Positions 1 to 7,575 of a stretch of 7,996 nt of DNA are shown piece by piece. The notes under the pieces are model-generated. The model was not told the DNA's origin. It ran no database searches and worked only from the letters and a program-made list of their open reading frames with translations. Location: contig JAQVOZ010000053.1 of NCBI GenBank assembly GCA_028702365.1, positions 1-7,996 of the forward strand, given 5' to 3'. Each line of letters opens with the position of its first letter. Within the stretch, counting starts at the first letter, position 1. This DNA comes from Candidatus Omnitrophota bacterium (GTDB lineage Bacteria > Omnitrophota > Gorgyraeia > Duberdicusellales > 4484-171). The position numbers were made by a program, and so were the translations under genes.

Positions 1-2239
1 GGAAACGGTCAATAAGCATAGGGAATTCCGGTGTAATTTCTATTGCCTCTTCAGCATACTTTCTAAGCGTCGCCTCGTCGTAAACAACTTCCATGCCGCG
101 GCCGCCCAGAACAAATGATGGCCGAACCATAAGAGGGTAACCAATACGGTTTGCAATTTTAATTGCCTCTTCCAGCGAACGCGCAGCATCCCCATCTGGC
201 TGAGGGATATCCAGCTTTTTAATTCTTTCTCTGAAATATTCCCGGTCTTCTGCAAGGCGTATGCTTTCCGGAGAAGTTCCTAAAATTTTAACTCCGTTAT
301 CTTTTAATTGTTGTGCGATATTTAAAGGGGTTTGGCCGCCGAATTGGACGATTGCGCCAACGGGCTTTTCTTTTTCGTAAATCGCAAGCACGTCTTCAAC
401 CGTTAAGGGCTCAAAATAAAGTTTATTGGAAGTATCGTAATCGGTTGAAACTGTTTCCGGGTTGCAGTTAACCATTATGGATTCAAGGCCTTCGTCGCGT
501 AAAGCAAAAGCCGCGTGCACACAGGTATAGTCAAATTCAATACCCTGGCCGATACGGTTTGGGCCGCCGCCCAAAATCATAACTTTCTTTTTATCTGAAA
601 CCGGAACCTCGTCATTTGCATTATAAGTAGAATAATAGTAGGCTGCGTTGTCTACGCCGCTTACAGGAACAGTATTAAATTTTTCCTCTTTGCCTAAAGC
701 AATTCTTTTATCGCGCACGGTTTTTTCTTTTACGCCGAAAAGCTCGCCTAAATACCGGTCAGAGAACCCCCATTCTTTGGCTTTAATAAGTTTTTTATCC
801 GGCAATTCGCTCCATTTGCTTTTAAGCAATTCCTCTTCAAAAGTAACCAGGTCTTTCATCTCAATTATGAACCAGCGGCCGATATATGTCATCTGGTAGA
901 GTTCCTCCACGGAAATTCCCCTGCGCAGAGCTTCATACATAAGGAAAATTCTTTCGCTGGAAGGCTGCCGTAGGCGCTCCTTTAAGGCTGTTAAATCTAT
1001 TTCCTTAAATTTTTTTACACCTAAACCGTATCTGCCTATTTCTAAGGAACGTATGGATTTCTGCATTGCCTCTTTAAAGTTTTTGCCTATGCTCATTACT
1101 TCGCCAACAGCTTTCATCTGCGTGCCTAAAACATCTTTTGCCTGGCGGAATTTCTCAAATGCCCAGCGCGCGAATTTTATAACTACATAATCGCCGCTTG
1201 GCTCGTATTTTTCAAGCGTGCCGCGCCTATAGTAAGGTATCTCATCCATGCATAGCCCAGCGGCAAGTTTTGTGGAAATGCGCGCAATAGGAAATCCGGT
1301 TGCCTTTGAGGCAAGGGCTGAAGAGCGCGAAGTGCGCGGATTGATTTCGATTGCAACCAGCCTGTCGTCTTTGGGATTATGCGCAAATTGTATGTTTGTG
1401 CCGCCCACAACTCCTATGGCGTCGACTATTTTATAGGAAAGTTCCTGCATTTTTTTCTGTAATTTTTCAGGGACTGTAAGCATTGGCGCGGCACAGAAAC
1501 TGTCTCCGGTATGCACTCCCATTGGGTCGATGTTTTCTATGAAACAGACGGTAATTTTATTGTTCTTCTGGTCCCTTACCACCTCAAGCTCAAGCTCTTC
1601 CCATCCGACCACTGATTCCTCTATCAGCACCTGATGAATAAGGCTTGCGCTTAAGCCTCTGTTTGTAGTTGTGCGTAGCTCCTCAACATTATAGGCAATT
1701 CCTCCGCCGGTTCCGCCAAGAGTGTATGCAGGCCTTACTATTACGGGATACCCCAGCCCTTCTGCTATTTTTTCAGCCTCTTCTATTGAATGGCAAATTT
1801 CTGATTTAGGAAGGCCTATGCCAAGTTTATTCATTGTTTCCTTAAAGGCAAGCCGGTCTTCGCCGCGTTCAATCGCGTCAGCCTTCACCCCGATAAGTTC
1901 AACGCCATATTTTTTAAAAACCCCGGCCTTATGCAGGCTCGATGCGAGATTAAGTCCTGTCTGGCCGCCAAGGTTAGGAAGTAATGCGTCGGGCCTTTCG
2001 CGTTCTATGATTTTTTCCAAACTGTCTACGGTGAGCGGCTCAATATAGGTTTTATCTGCCATGCCCGGGTCTGTCATAATAGTTGCCGGGTTTGAGTTAA
2101 CAAGTACCACCTCGTAACCTTCCTCCCGAAGAGCCTTGCAGGCCTGCGTTCCGGAATAATCAAACTCACAAGCCTGGCCGATTATTATTGGACCCGAACC
2201 TATGATAATAACTTTGTGTATATCTTTTCTTCTCGGCAT
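1..2239 (-). CDS. carB: Second carbamoyl-phosphate synthetase large subunit (carB2), 3' end beyond the window
   Basis: CarB makes carbamoyl phosphate from bicarbonate, ammonia (channelled from CarA) and two ATP in the cytoplasm. I translated the reverse strand from ATG 2239 to base 1: about 746 codons without a stop or frameshift, so it is an intact gene cut by the window edge (family length about 1,070). It begins MPRRKDIHKVIIIGSGPI, the usual CarB start, behind a strong ribosome binding site. Residues about 1-400 form the carboxyphosphate domain, with R129, R169 (in [13 protein letters not shown]), E215, H243 and E298/N300/R302 (EINPRTSR) at or next to the E. coli positions. An oligomerisation domain follows, and from about 545 the second synthetase domain ([14 protein letters not shown]666, R706). 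The C-terminal effector domain is not visible. It differs from carB1: the linker reads VPVSGVDNAAYYYSTYNA instead of the DTCAAEFEA type, and loop 247-252 reads FCAAPM instead of ITVAPI. It lies 56 bp behind carB1, probably in the same operon, with no carA of its own in view. Confidence 0.95.
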   Translation of the reverse strand, partial: MPRRKDIHKVIIIGSGPIIIGQACEFDYSGTQACKALREEGYEVVLVNSNPATIMTDPGMADKTYIEPLTVDSLEKIIERERPDALLPNLGGQTGLNLASSLHKAGVFKKYGVELIGVKADAIERGEDRLAFKETMNKLGIGLPKSEICHSIEEAEKIAEGLGYPVIVRPAYTLGGTGGGIAYNVEELRTTTNRGLSASLIHQVLIEESVVGWEELELEVVRDQKNNKITVCFIENIDPMGVHTGDSFCAAPMLTVPEKLQKKMQELSYKIVDAIGVVGGTNIQFAHNPKDDRLVAIEINPRTSRSSALASKATGFPIARISTKLAAGLCMDEIPYYRRGTLEKYEPSGDYVVIKFARWAFEKFRQAKDVLGTQMKAVGEVMSIGKNFKEAMQKSIRSLEIGRYGLGVKKFKEIDLTALKERLRQPSSERIFLMYEALRRGISVEELYQMTYIGRWFIIEMKDLVTFEEELLKSKWSELPDKKLIKAKEWGFSDRYLGELFGVKEKTVRDKRIALGKEEKFNTVPVSGVDNAAYYYSTYNANDEVPVSDKKKVMILGGGPNRIGQGIEFDYTCVHAAFALRDEGLESIMVNCNPETVSTDYDTSNKLYFEPLTVEDVLAIYEKEKPVGAIVQFGGQTPLNIAQQLKDNGVKILGTSPESIRLAEDREYFRERIKKLDIPQPDGDAARSLEEAIKIANRIGYPLMVRPSFVLGGRGMEVVYDEATLRKYAEEAIEITPEFPMLIDRF

Positions 2240-2244
2240 CCATA

Positions 2245-2251
2245 CCCCCTT
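2245..2251 (-). promoter_or_regulatory. Strong Shine-Dalgarno of carB2
   Basis: The minus strand reads AAGGGGG, then five bases, then ATG at 2239. This fixes the carB2 start; the overlapping ATG four bases upstream is in another frame. It is the only purine-rich Shine-Dalgarno of this strength in the window. carA, carB1 and the TIGR00725 gene have weak or no recognisable ones, so carB2 seems set up for independent translation initiation. Confidence 0.75.
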
Positions 2252-2259
2252 GTAATTAA

Positions 2260-2281
2260 GTGGTAACTACCTAGTTACCAC
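2260..2281 (-). promoter_or_regulatory. Perfect hairpin between carB1 and carB2
   Basis: GTGGTAACT and AGTTACCAC form a 9-bp perfect inverted repeat around a 4-base loop. In the transcript it lies 14 bases after the carB1 stop and about 8 bases before the carB2 ribosome binding site. It is followed by UUAAUUACA rather than a U-run, so it is not a convincing intrinsic terminator. It could be a processing or stability element that sets the carB1/carB2 ratio, or a DNA operator, since it is a near-symmetric palindrome. The inverted repeat is directly seen; the function is inference. Confidence 0.5.
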
Positions 2282-2295
2282 AACTGCCTATAATT

Positions 2296-5200
2296 TTACT
2301 TTGAAATCAGCTTATGATAATCCTGAATGCTTTTTACCACAATCGTATCTTTGCGCAAAACATTTATGGCTTTGCTTGAGGCAATCGCCCCAGCTATGGT
2401 AGTAATAACTGCAACACCGTAAAGAGCGGCAGTGCTTCTGATTGCAACCTCATCCTGCTTGGGAATTCTTCCTGCCGGAGTATTGATAATTAAGTGCATA
2501 TTTTTATTTTTTATATAATCCAAAACATTCGGCCTGCCTTCGGAAAGACGGGGCAATATTTTTGCATCTATGCTTTTTGCCTGCAATGCTTTTCCGGTTC
2601 CTTCGGTTGCCAGGATATTAAACCCGGCGGCTTTGAGTTGTTTTGCTATTGGAACAATTTTTGTTTTGTCCTTATCTTTTACCGAAATAAAAACATTCCC
2701 CTCTTTGGGCAAAAACTGCGAGGCAGCTATCTGGCTTTTTAGATAGGCGCTTCCAAAATCTTTGTCTATGCCCATAACTTCTCCGGTTGAGCGCATTTCA
2801 GGCCCCAGCATGGTATCTACGCCTAAAAAGCGGTTAAAGGGAAACACCGATTCTTTAACGCATTTATACGGCGGTATTACTTCTTTGGTAAAGCCTATTT
2901 CTTTTAATTTCTTACCCATCATTATTTTTGCGGCAAGTTTTGCCAAAGGAACTCCTATGGCTTTTGATATAAAAGGTATTGTTCTGGAAGCTCTGGGGTT
3001 TACTTCTAATATATAAATTTGCGAATCCTTCACCGCAAATTGGATATTCATAAGGCCCATTAAATGCAGCTCTTTGGCGAGAATATAACTTGCCTCTCTT
3101 ATTCTCTCTATAATTTTTTCCGGAAGGCTAAACGCGGGTAAACACATTGCGCTGTCTCCTGAATGAATGCCTGCCTCTTCTATGTGTTCCAAAATTCCTC
3201 CAATAACAAAAGTTTCCCCATCGCCGATGATATCCGCGTCCACCTCGATAGCGTCATCAAGAAATTTATCGATAAGTATAGTTTGGTTCATCGAAGAAAG
3301 AAGGGCTTCCTTCAAAAATCCTTCAAGCGTTTGCGAATCGTATATTATTTCCATAGCCCGGCCGCCTAACACATAAGACGGTCTTACCATCACCGGATAA
3401 CCCAGCCGTTTTACAATTTCTTTTGCTTCATCTAAATTATGCGCAATGCCACTCTCTGCCTGTTTAAGGCCGCACTTATTAAGCATGGTTCTGAATTTAT
3501 CTCTGTCTTCAGCAATGTCTATGTATTTTGCTTTTGTGCCTAAAACATTCAAGCCTTCTCTCTCCAAACCTAAAGCGAGATTAAGCGGAGTTTGGCCCCC
3601 GAATTGCAGAATTATGCCGTATGGTTTTTCTTTTTTGTTGATGTTTAACACGTCCTCAAGGGTAATGGGTTCGAAATAAAGTTTATCGGAAGTATCGTAA
3701 TCGGTTGAAACTGTTTCCGGGTTGCAATTGACCATTACAACCTCTATGCCTTCCTCCCTTAAAGAGAATGCCGCGTGCACGCAGCAATAATCAAATTCAA
3801 TACCCTGGCCGATACGGTTTGGGCCGCCGCCTAAAATCATAACTTTCTTTTTACTGGAGGCACGTACTTCGCACTCTTTTTCGTAAGTTGAATAATAATA
3901 CGGAGTGTATGCTTCGAATTCCGCGGCGCAGGTATCTACCAGCTTATAAACAGGGCTTACGTTATCGCGTTGCCTCATTTCTCTTATTTTTTTCTCATCT
4001 TGCGCAAACATTTGCGCCAAATATTTATCAGAAAAACCAAACTCTTTGGTTTTCAAAAGATTTGCTTTGGTTAGTTTTTTATTTTGGATTGCTCTTTCAA
4101 GGTCAATTATTTCTTTTATATTACTTAAAAACCATTTATCTATGTGGCTAAGCTCGTTGATTTCTTCGATGCTAAACCCGAGGCGAAACGCATCTGCGAT
4201 ATAAAAAATTCTTTTATCAGTAGGCAAAGCCAAGTATTGCCTTACCTTCTCTTTCGCTGCGGCGGCGTAATTTTTATCTGCCTCTCCTTCAATAAGGGAG
4301 TTGAGCCCGGTTTTGCCTATTTCAAGCGCGCGCAGGCCCTTAAGCAGGGCCTCCTTAAATGTTCTTCCTATAGCCATAACTTCGCCGACCGATTTCATCG
4401 AAGTTGTAAGGGTCGGATCTGCCTGAGGAAATTTTTCGAAAGTAAACCGGGGTATTTTTACCACACAATAATCTATTGCGGGCTCAAAGGAAGCAGGCGT
4501 TTCTTTTGTTATATCATTGGGAACTTCATCTAACGTGTAACCTACGGCTAATTTTGCCGCGATTTTTGCAATAGGAAAACCGGTTGCCTTTGAGGCAAGC
4601 GCGGAAGAACGGGAAACCCTTGGATTCATTTCAATAATAACCATCCTGCCGTCATTGGGATTAACCGCAAACTGAACATTACTGCCGCCGGTTTCAACGC
4701 CGATTGCTCTTATTGCTTTTATGGCATCTATGCGCATCTTTTGATATTCTACGTCAGTAAGAGTTTGAATTGGGGCAACAGTGATTGAATCTCCGGTGTG
4801 CACGCCCATTGGATCAAAATTTTCTATTGAGCATATGATAACGACATTGTCTTTTTTGTCGCGCATAACTTCAAGTTCATACTCTTTCCAACCTGAAAGA
4901 TATTCTTCGATTAAAACTTCATGAATAAGGCTTAGGTCGATACCGCGCTTTAAAATCTCCCAATACTCTTCAATATTATAAGCTATTCCTCCGCCGGTTC
5001 CGCCCAGGGTAAAGGCCGGCCGAAGCACGCAGGGTAAACCTACAAAATCAATTGCAGCTTGCCCTTCTTTTTCTGAATATATAGTGCGGGAACGCGGCAA
5101 GTCTATGCCGGCTTTAGACATTGCTTCCTTAAATAACTCCCTGTCTTCCGCTTTTGCAATTGCTTCTTCGTTTGCGCCTATAAGTTCGACGTTATATTTT

Positions 5201-5526
5201 TTAAAAATACCTTTTTGTGCGGCATCATAAGCAACATTAAGCGCAGTTTGTCCGCCGAGCGTAGGAAGACAGGCTTGCGGCTTTTCTTTTTCAATGATTT
5301 TTTCCAACACCTCAACGGTTATAGGCTCAATATATGTTGCATCGGCAAGCTCGGGGTCAGTCATAATGGTTGCCGGGTTTGAATTAAGCAGCACAACTTT
5401 ATAGCCCTCTTCTTTTAAGGCTTTACAGGCCTGCGCTCCTGAATAATCAAATTCGCAGGCCTGGCTGATAATGATTGGGCCTGAGCCGATGATTAAAATT
5501 TTTTCCAAATCTGTTCTTTTTGGCAT
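2296..5526 (-). CDS. carB: Carbamoyl-phosphate synthetase large subunit, canonical full-length copy (carB1)
   Basis: 1,076 residues, the normal CarB length. It is the synthetase subunit that partners CarA. Domains: carboxyphosphate ATP-grasp about 1-400, oligomerisation about 401-553, carbamoyl-phosphate ATP-grasp about 554-936, MGS-like effector domain about 940-1076. Catalytic residues fall on E. coli numbering: R129, R169, E215, H243, Q285, E299, N301, R303, and in the second half R675, R715, E761, H788, Q829, E841, N843, R845. Residues known in E. coli to contact ornithine are kept (E783, D791, E892, T1042), as are most nucleotide-effector contacts (K954, T974, T977, N1015), although position 993 is R instead of K and 1017 is P instead of T. 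Control by ornithine and nucleotides is therefore likely. Residue 21 is S in [12 protein letters not shown], where a glycine is usual. The start [10 protein letters not shown] matches the family. It begins 14 bp after the carA stop with only a weak ribosome binding site, which suggests translational coupling to carA. Confidence 0.98.
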   Translation of the reverse strand: MPKRTDLEKILIIGSGPIIISQACEFDYSGAQACKALKEEGYKVVLLNSNPATIMTDPELADATYIEPITVEVLEKIIEKEKPQACLPTLGGQTALNVAYDAAQKGIFKKYNVELIGANEEAIAKAEDRELFKEAMSKAGIDLPRSRTIYSEKEGQAAIDFVGLPCVLRPAFTLGGTGGGIAYNIEEYWEILKRGIDLSLIHEVLIEEYLSGWKEYELEVMRDKKDNVVIICSIENFDPMGVHTGDSITVAPIQTLTDVEYQKMRIDAIKAIRAIGVETGGSNVQFAVNPNDGRMVIIEMNPRVSRSSALASKATGFPIAKIAAKLAVGYTLDEVPNDITKETPASFEPAIDYCVVKIPRFTFEKFPQADPTLTTSMKSVGEVMAIGRTFKEALLKGLRALEIGKTGLNSLIEGEADKNYAAAAKEKVRQYLALPTDKRIFYIADAFRLGFSIEEINELSHIDKWFLSNIKEIIDLERAIQNKKLTKANLLKTKEFGFSDKYLAQMFAQDEKKIREMRQRDNVSPVYKLVDTCAAEFEAYTPYYYSTYEKECEVRASSKKKVMILGGGPNRIGQGIEFDYCCVHAAFSLREEGIEVVMVNCNPETVSTDYDTSDKLYFEPITLEDVLNINKKEKPYGIILQFGGQTPLNLALGLEREGLNVLGTKAKYIDIAEDRDKFRTMLNKCGLKQAESGIAHNLDEAKEIVKRLGYPVMVRPSYVLGGRAMEIIYDSQTLEGFLKEALLSSMNQTILIDKFLDDAIEVDADIIGDGETFVIGGILEHIEEAGIHSGDSAMCLPAFSLPEKIIERIREASYILAKELHLMGLMNIQFAVKDSQIYILEVNPRASRTIPFISKAIGVPLAKLAAKIMMGKKLKEIGFTKEVIPPYKCVKESVFPFNRFLGVDTMLGPEMRSTGEVMGIDKDFGSAYLKSQIAASQFLPKEGNVFISVKDKDKTKIVPIAKQLKAAGFNILATEGTGKALQAKSIDAKILPRLSEGRPNVLDYIKNKNMHLIINTPAGRIPKQDEVAIRSTAALYGVAVITTIAGAIASSKAINVLRKDTIVVKSIQDYHKLISK

Positions 5527-5540
5527 ATTACTTTATCGCT

Positions 5541-6665
5541 TCACTTTATTAATTTAATAAACTCTCCAAATATATACCTGGCGTCAAAAGGCCCGGGGCC
5601 TGATTCAGGATGAAACTGCACGCTCATTACGGGTAATTTTTTGTGCCTCGCGCCTTCCGGCGTTCTATCATACAAATTCACATGAGTTTCTATAAGCTCC
5701 TTATCCGGTATTGTTTCCGGAGGAATGACAAAATTGTGGTTTTGGGAAGTTATGTCAATTCTTCCATTTTCTAAATCTTTTACCGGGTGGTTTCCTCCGT
5801 GATGGCCGAATTTAAGTTTCTTCGCTCTTCCTCCAAAAGCCAGGCCTAAAATCTGGTGGCCGAGGCAGACGCCCATAACTGCGGTTTTTAATTCCTTGCT
5901 GCGCAATTTAGCTATCAATTCTTTTGCTGTATCAATTGTGCAGGTAACAGCTTCCGGGTCTCCCGGGCCGTTTGAAAACAAAATTCCATCCGGTTTTAAT
6001 TTTAGAATTTCAGAAAGCGGCGTTTTTGCCGGGACAACGTAAACTCTCTCAACCAGCTCTTTGAGGTTTCTCAAAATAGAATATTTTATGCCGCAGTCAA
6101 TTGCGACAATGCTAAATTTTTGTTTTTTAACGCCAGCCAGCCTTCTCATGCCCGGGTCTTCCTCCCATTCATAGGTTCTGGCACAAGTTACTTCCTTAAC
6201 TAAATCCACCCCAATTATAGAAGGGGCTTTATCTAATTTTGCTTTTAACGTTTTAGCGTTAAAATCTGTTGTTGAAATTATACCTTTCATCGAGCCTTTA
6301 TCTCTAAGCCTTCTTGTCAGGGCGCGCGTATCAAGCCCTTCGATTGCAACAACATTATTTTCTCTAAGATAATCGCCCAGAGGCTTATTCGCGCGCCAGT
6401 TAGAAACAATTTTGCTTTTTTCTTTTACTATGAAGCCTTCGGCGCGGAGCTTTTTTGACTCTATATCGGAAGTGTTTACTCCATAATTGCCGATCAAAGG
6501 ATAGGTCATACAAACGATTTGGCCCTTATATGAGGGGTCGGTTAAAATTTCCTGATAGCCGGTCATCGCTGTGTTAAATACAACCTCGCCTATGGTTTCT
6601 CCTTCGGCTCCGAAAGATTCACCGCTTAGCATAAATCCATCCTCTAGGAACAATATAGCTTTCAT
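5541..6665 (-). CDS. carA: Carbamoyl-phosphate synthetase small (glutaminase) subunit
   Basis: 374 residues, normal CarA length. CarA hydrolyses glutamine and passes ammonia through a tunnel to CarB. Residues 1-130 form the CarA-specific N-terminal domain (GEVVFNTAMTGYQEILTDPS at 26-45, GLDTRALTRRLR at 110-121). From about 184 there is a class I glutamine amidotransferase domain: the nucleophile C267 in GVCLGHQ, the FGHHGGNHPV motif at 287-295 and following, and H352 and E354 in QFHPES complete the Cys-His-Glu triad. It is therefore predicted to be fully active. The start at 6665 gives the usual MKAILFLEDG opening. No clear Shine-Dalgarno precedes it. It is the first gene of a carA-carB1-carB2 series and would supply ammonia to either CarB. 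A promoter could lie in the 116-bp gap upstream, but none is clear. Confidence 0.98.
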   Translation of the reverse strand: MKAILFLEDGFMLSGESFGAEGETIGEVVFNTAMTGYQEILTDPSYKGQIVCMTYPLIGNYGVNTSDIESKKLRAEGFIVKEKSKIVSNWRANKPLGDYLRENNVVAIEGLDTRALTRRLRDKGSMKGIISTTDFNAKTLKAKLDKAPSIIGVDLVKEVTCARTYEWEEDPGMRRLAGVKKQKFSIVAIDCGIKYSILRNLKELVERVYVVPAKTPLSEILKLKPDGILFSNGPGDPEAVTCTIDTAKELIAKLRSKELKTAVMGVCLGHQILGLAFGGRAKKLKFGHHGGNHPVKDLENGRIDITSQNHNFVIPPETIPDKELIETHVNLYDRTPEGARHKKLPVMSVQFHPESGPGPFDARYIFGEFIKLIK

Positions 6666-6676
6666 ATATTATACAA

Positions 6677-6729
6677 GTTACTTTTAACGGCTTTCGGTAA
6701 CGGCAGCTGCGATGCTGCCTTAAAGCAGC
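6677..6729 (-). promoter_or_regulatory. carA leader with competing hairpins
   Basis: In the leader RNA before carA, the segment from 6719 to 6714 (GGCAGC) can pair with two partners. One is the upstream GCTGC (6729-6725), giving a 5-bp stem with a 6-base loop. The other is the downstream GCTGCC (6707-6702), giving a 6-bp stem with a 6-base loop. The two folds exclude each other. Nearer the start codon, GTTAC (6701-6697) and GTAAC (6681-6677) may pair, and GCCGTTA occurs twice as a direct repeat (6704-6698, 6691-6685). This resembles a small switch or an operator, but there is no terminator U-run and no recognised PyrR site. The repeats are seen; regulation is inferred. Confidence 0.3.
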
Positions 6730-6781
6730 TGATATCTTTTTCGGCATAAACGTTCGGCGGCAAACTTTGGCGCCTTTATTA

Positions 6782-7234
6782 TTACCTGCGTTTCTTTAAA
6801 ATTCTTTTAATGTACGAAATTGCCTGTATGGGAGTTTTCACCTGGACTACACCTTTTATCTTCCAGGTATTTATGCCAATTACACATCTATCTTCATTAA
6901 AGGCAAACGCAATCTCCGAAAGGGTTCCGTATTTTCCGGATACCGCAACAATTATATCCGAAGCCCTTACTACTAAAATATTTCGCGCATAACCCAGGCC
7001 TGTCGGGATTTTCACATCAACATAAGGGTTTGCGTCTCTACCGTCTTTAGTTGGTAAAATCGCAACAGTTGTGCCTCCGGCAGATTTTGCGCCCTTACAG
7101 GCGGCTTCCATAATTCCGGTCCTGCCTCCGCAGATCAAAGTCCAGCCTTCCCGCGCAATAAGCCTTCCCAGCTCCTGCGCGATTTTATAATCTTTTTTTG
7201 AGCACTTTGACCCGCCGATTACGGAGATGTTCAT
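6782..7234 (-). CDS. TIGR00725 / LOG-like (SLOG superfamily) nucleotide-binding protein
   Basis: 150 residues with a Rossmann-like fold of the SLOG superfamily, which includes LOG phosphoribohydrolases and relatives of DprA. Visible signatures are MNISVIGGSKCS at the N-terminus, GGRTGIMEAACKGAKSAGG at 36-54 and GYARNILVVRASD at 81-93. The loop SGKYGTLSEIAFA (99-111) corresponds to the PGGxGTxxE loop of true LOG enzymes but lacks its first PGG. Glu107 is kept. This pattern and the length fit the TIGR00725 family, whose function is not established; a role in binding or cleaving a nucleotide is plausible but unproven. The C-terminus is basic (KRILKKRR). The start at 7234 gives the natural strand-1 opening; the ribosome binding site is weak. 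It lies 116 bp before carA in the same direction, so co-transcription is possible but not shown. Confidence 0.85.
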   Translation of the reverse strand: MNISVIGGSKCSKKDYKIAQELGRLIAREGWTLICGGRTGIMEAACKGAKSAGGTTVAILPTKDGRDANPYVDVKIPTGLGYARNILVVRASDIIVAVSGKYGTLSEIAFAFNEDRCVIGINTWKIKGVVQVKTPIQAISYIKRILKKRR

Positions 7235-7320
7235 GATTTAATCCAGTTTTATTAACGATATATAAATTATCTAACTGACTGCTATCTGTTTATCTTTTAT
7301 TCACCCCTTGCGCCTGGATA

Positions 7321-7367
7321 TCGTGTAAATTTCCGCGCTCGCTTCGCTTCCAGGAAAATTTACACGA
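7321..7367. repeat. Imperfect long inverted repeat with GC-rich loop
   Basis: TCGTGTAAATTT (7321-7332) pairs base for base with 7356-7367; after a one-base bulge two more C-G pairs follow. The enclosed 18 bases contain GCGCTCGCTTCGCTT, and CGCTTCG inside the loop can alternatively pair with CGAAGCG at 7365-7371. The sequence CCTGGA (7314-7319) can also pair with TCCAGG (7349-7354). No T-run follows on either strand, so it is not a normal terminator. It may be a dispersed palindromic repeat of the REP or MITE kind. From here to the TIGR00725 start (7235-7320) I see no gene or clear promoter. Confidence 0.6.
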
Positions 7368-7378
7368 AGCGCTGCGGG

Positions 7379-7410
7379 TTAATTTTCTCTGCCGGGGCAG
7401 AGAAAATTAA
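7379..7410. repeat. Perfect 15-bp inverted repeat abutting the tRNA 3' end
   Basis: The arms 7379-7393 (TTAATTTTCTCTGCC) and 7396-7410 are exact reverse complements separated by two bases. The outer arm ends at the base next to the tRNA discriminator position (7411), so a longer tRNA precursor would carry this hairpin directly behind its 3' end. In both directions the stem is followed by mixed sequence rather than Ts, so intrinsic termination is doubtful. Only 11 bp separate it from the neighbouring inverted repeat. Confidence 0.7.
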
Positions 7411-7482
7411 TGTCCCTGGGCAGAATCGAACTGCCATTTTTGGCTCCGGAGGCCAACGCCCTATCCGTTGGGCTACAGGGAC
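7411..7482 (-). tRNA. tRNA-Arg (anticodon CCG)
   Basis: The 72 bases fold completely by eye. The acceptor stem GTCCCTG pairs with CAGGGAC. The D-arm is GCCC/GGGC with loop AACGGATA. The anticodon stem TTGGC/GCCAA carries loop CTCCGGA, so the anticodon CCG (7447-7449) reads CGG arginine codons. The variable loop is four bases (AAAT). The T-arm is GGCAG/CTGCC with loop TTCGATT, and the discriminator base is A. The 3' CCA is not encoded and must be added by tRNA nucleotidyltransferase. It lies between the flavodoxin-like gene and the TIGR00725 gene in the same orientation. Confidence 0.97.
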
Positions 7483-7502
7483 AATTTCAAAATCAAATAT
7501 CA

Positions 7503-7532
7503 AGCATAAAAATTCAAAATGATGGAAACCAA
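7503..7532 (-). promoter_or_regulatory. Possible sigma-70-type promoter for the tRNA
   Basis: On the minus strand TTGGTT (7532-7527) is followed after 18 bases by TATGCT (7508-7503), about 20 bases before the tRNA 5' end. Spacing suits a housekeeping promoter, but both boxes are imperfect and the whole spacer 7483-7575 is AT-rich, so chance matches are easy. The spacer also holds related AT-rich words (CAAATAT twice; AAACCAAA with its complement TTTGGTTT at 7564-7571). Confidence 0.25.
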
Positions 7533-7575
7533 ATATTTTTGATTCCGGTATGTAATTTTGATTTTTGGTTTTCGG

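Noticed and set aside
40..2048. Small open frames on both strands inside the left 2.2 kb
   Set aside because: The minus-strand CarB frame is open throughout and has clear family motifs; the others are shadows of it.
2494..4533. Plus-strand open frames opposite carB1, up to 129 codons
   Set aside because: They lie antisense to a full-length conserved gene and show no family motif or ribosome binding site of their own.
6668..6673. TATAAT on the minus strand two bases before the carA start codon, as a -10 box
   Set aside because: Transcription would start inside or after the ATG, and no -35-like sequence lies 16-18 bases upstream.
6756..6774. GGCG/CGCC hairpin just after the TIGR00725 stop, as a terminator
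   Set aside because: The stem is short and has an internal G-G mismatch, and no U-run follows; it does not support an operon break.
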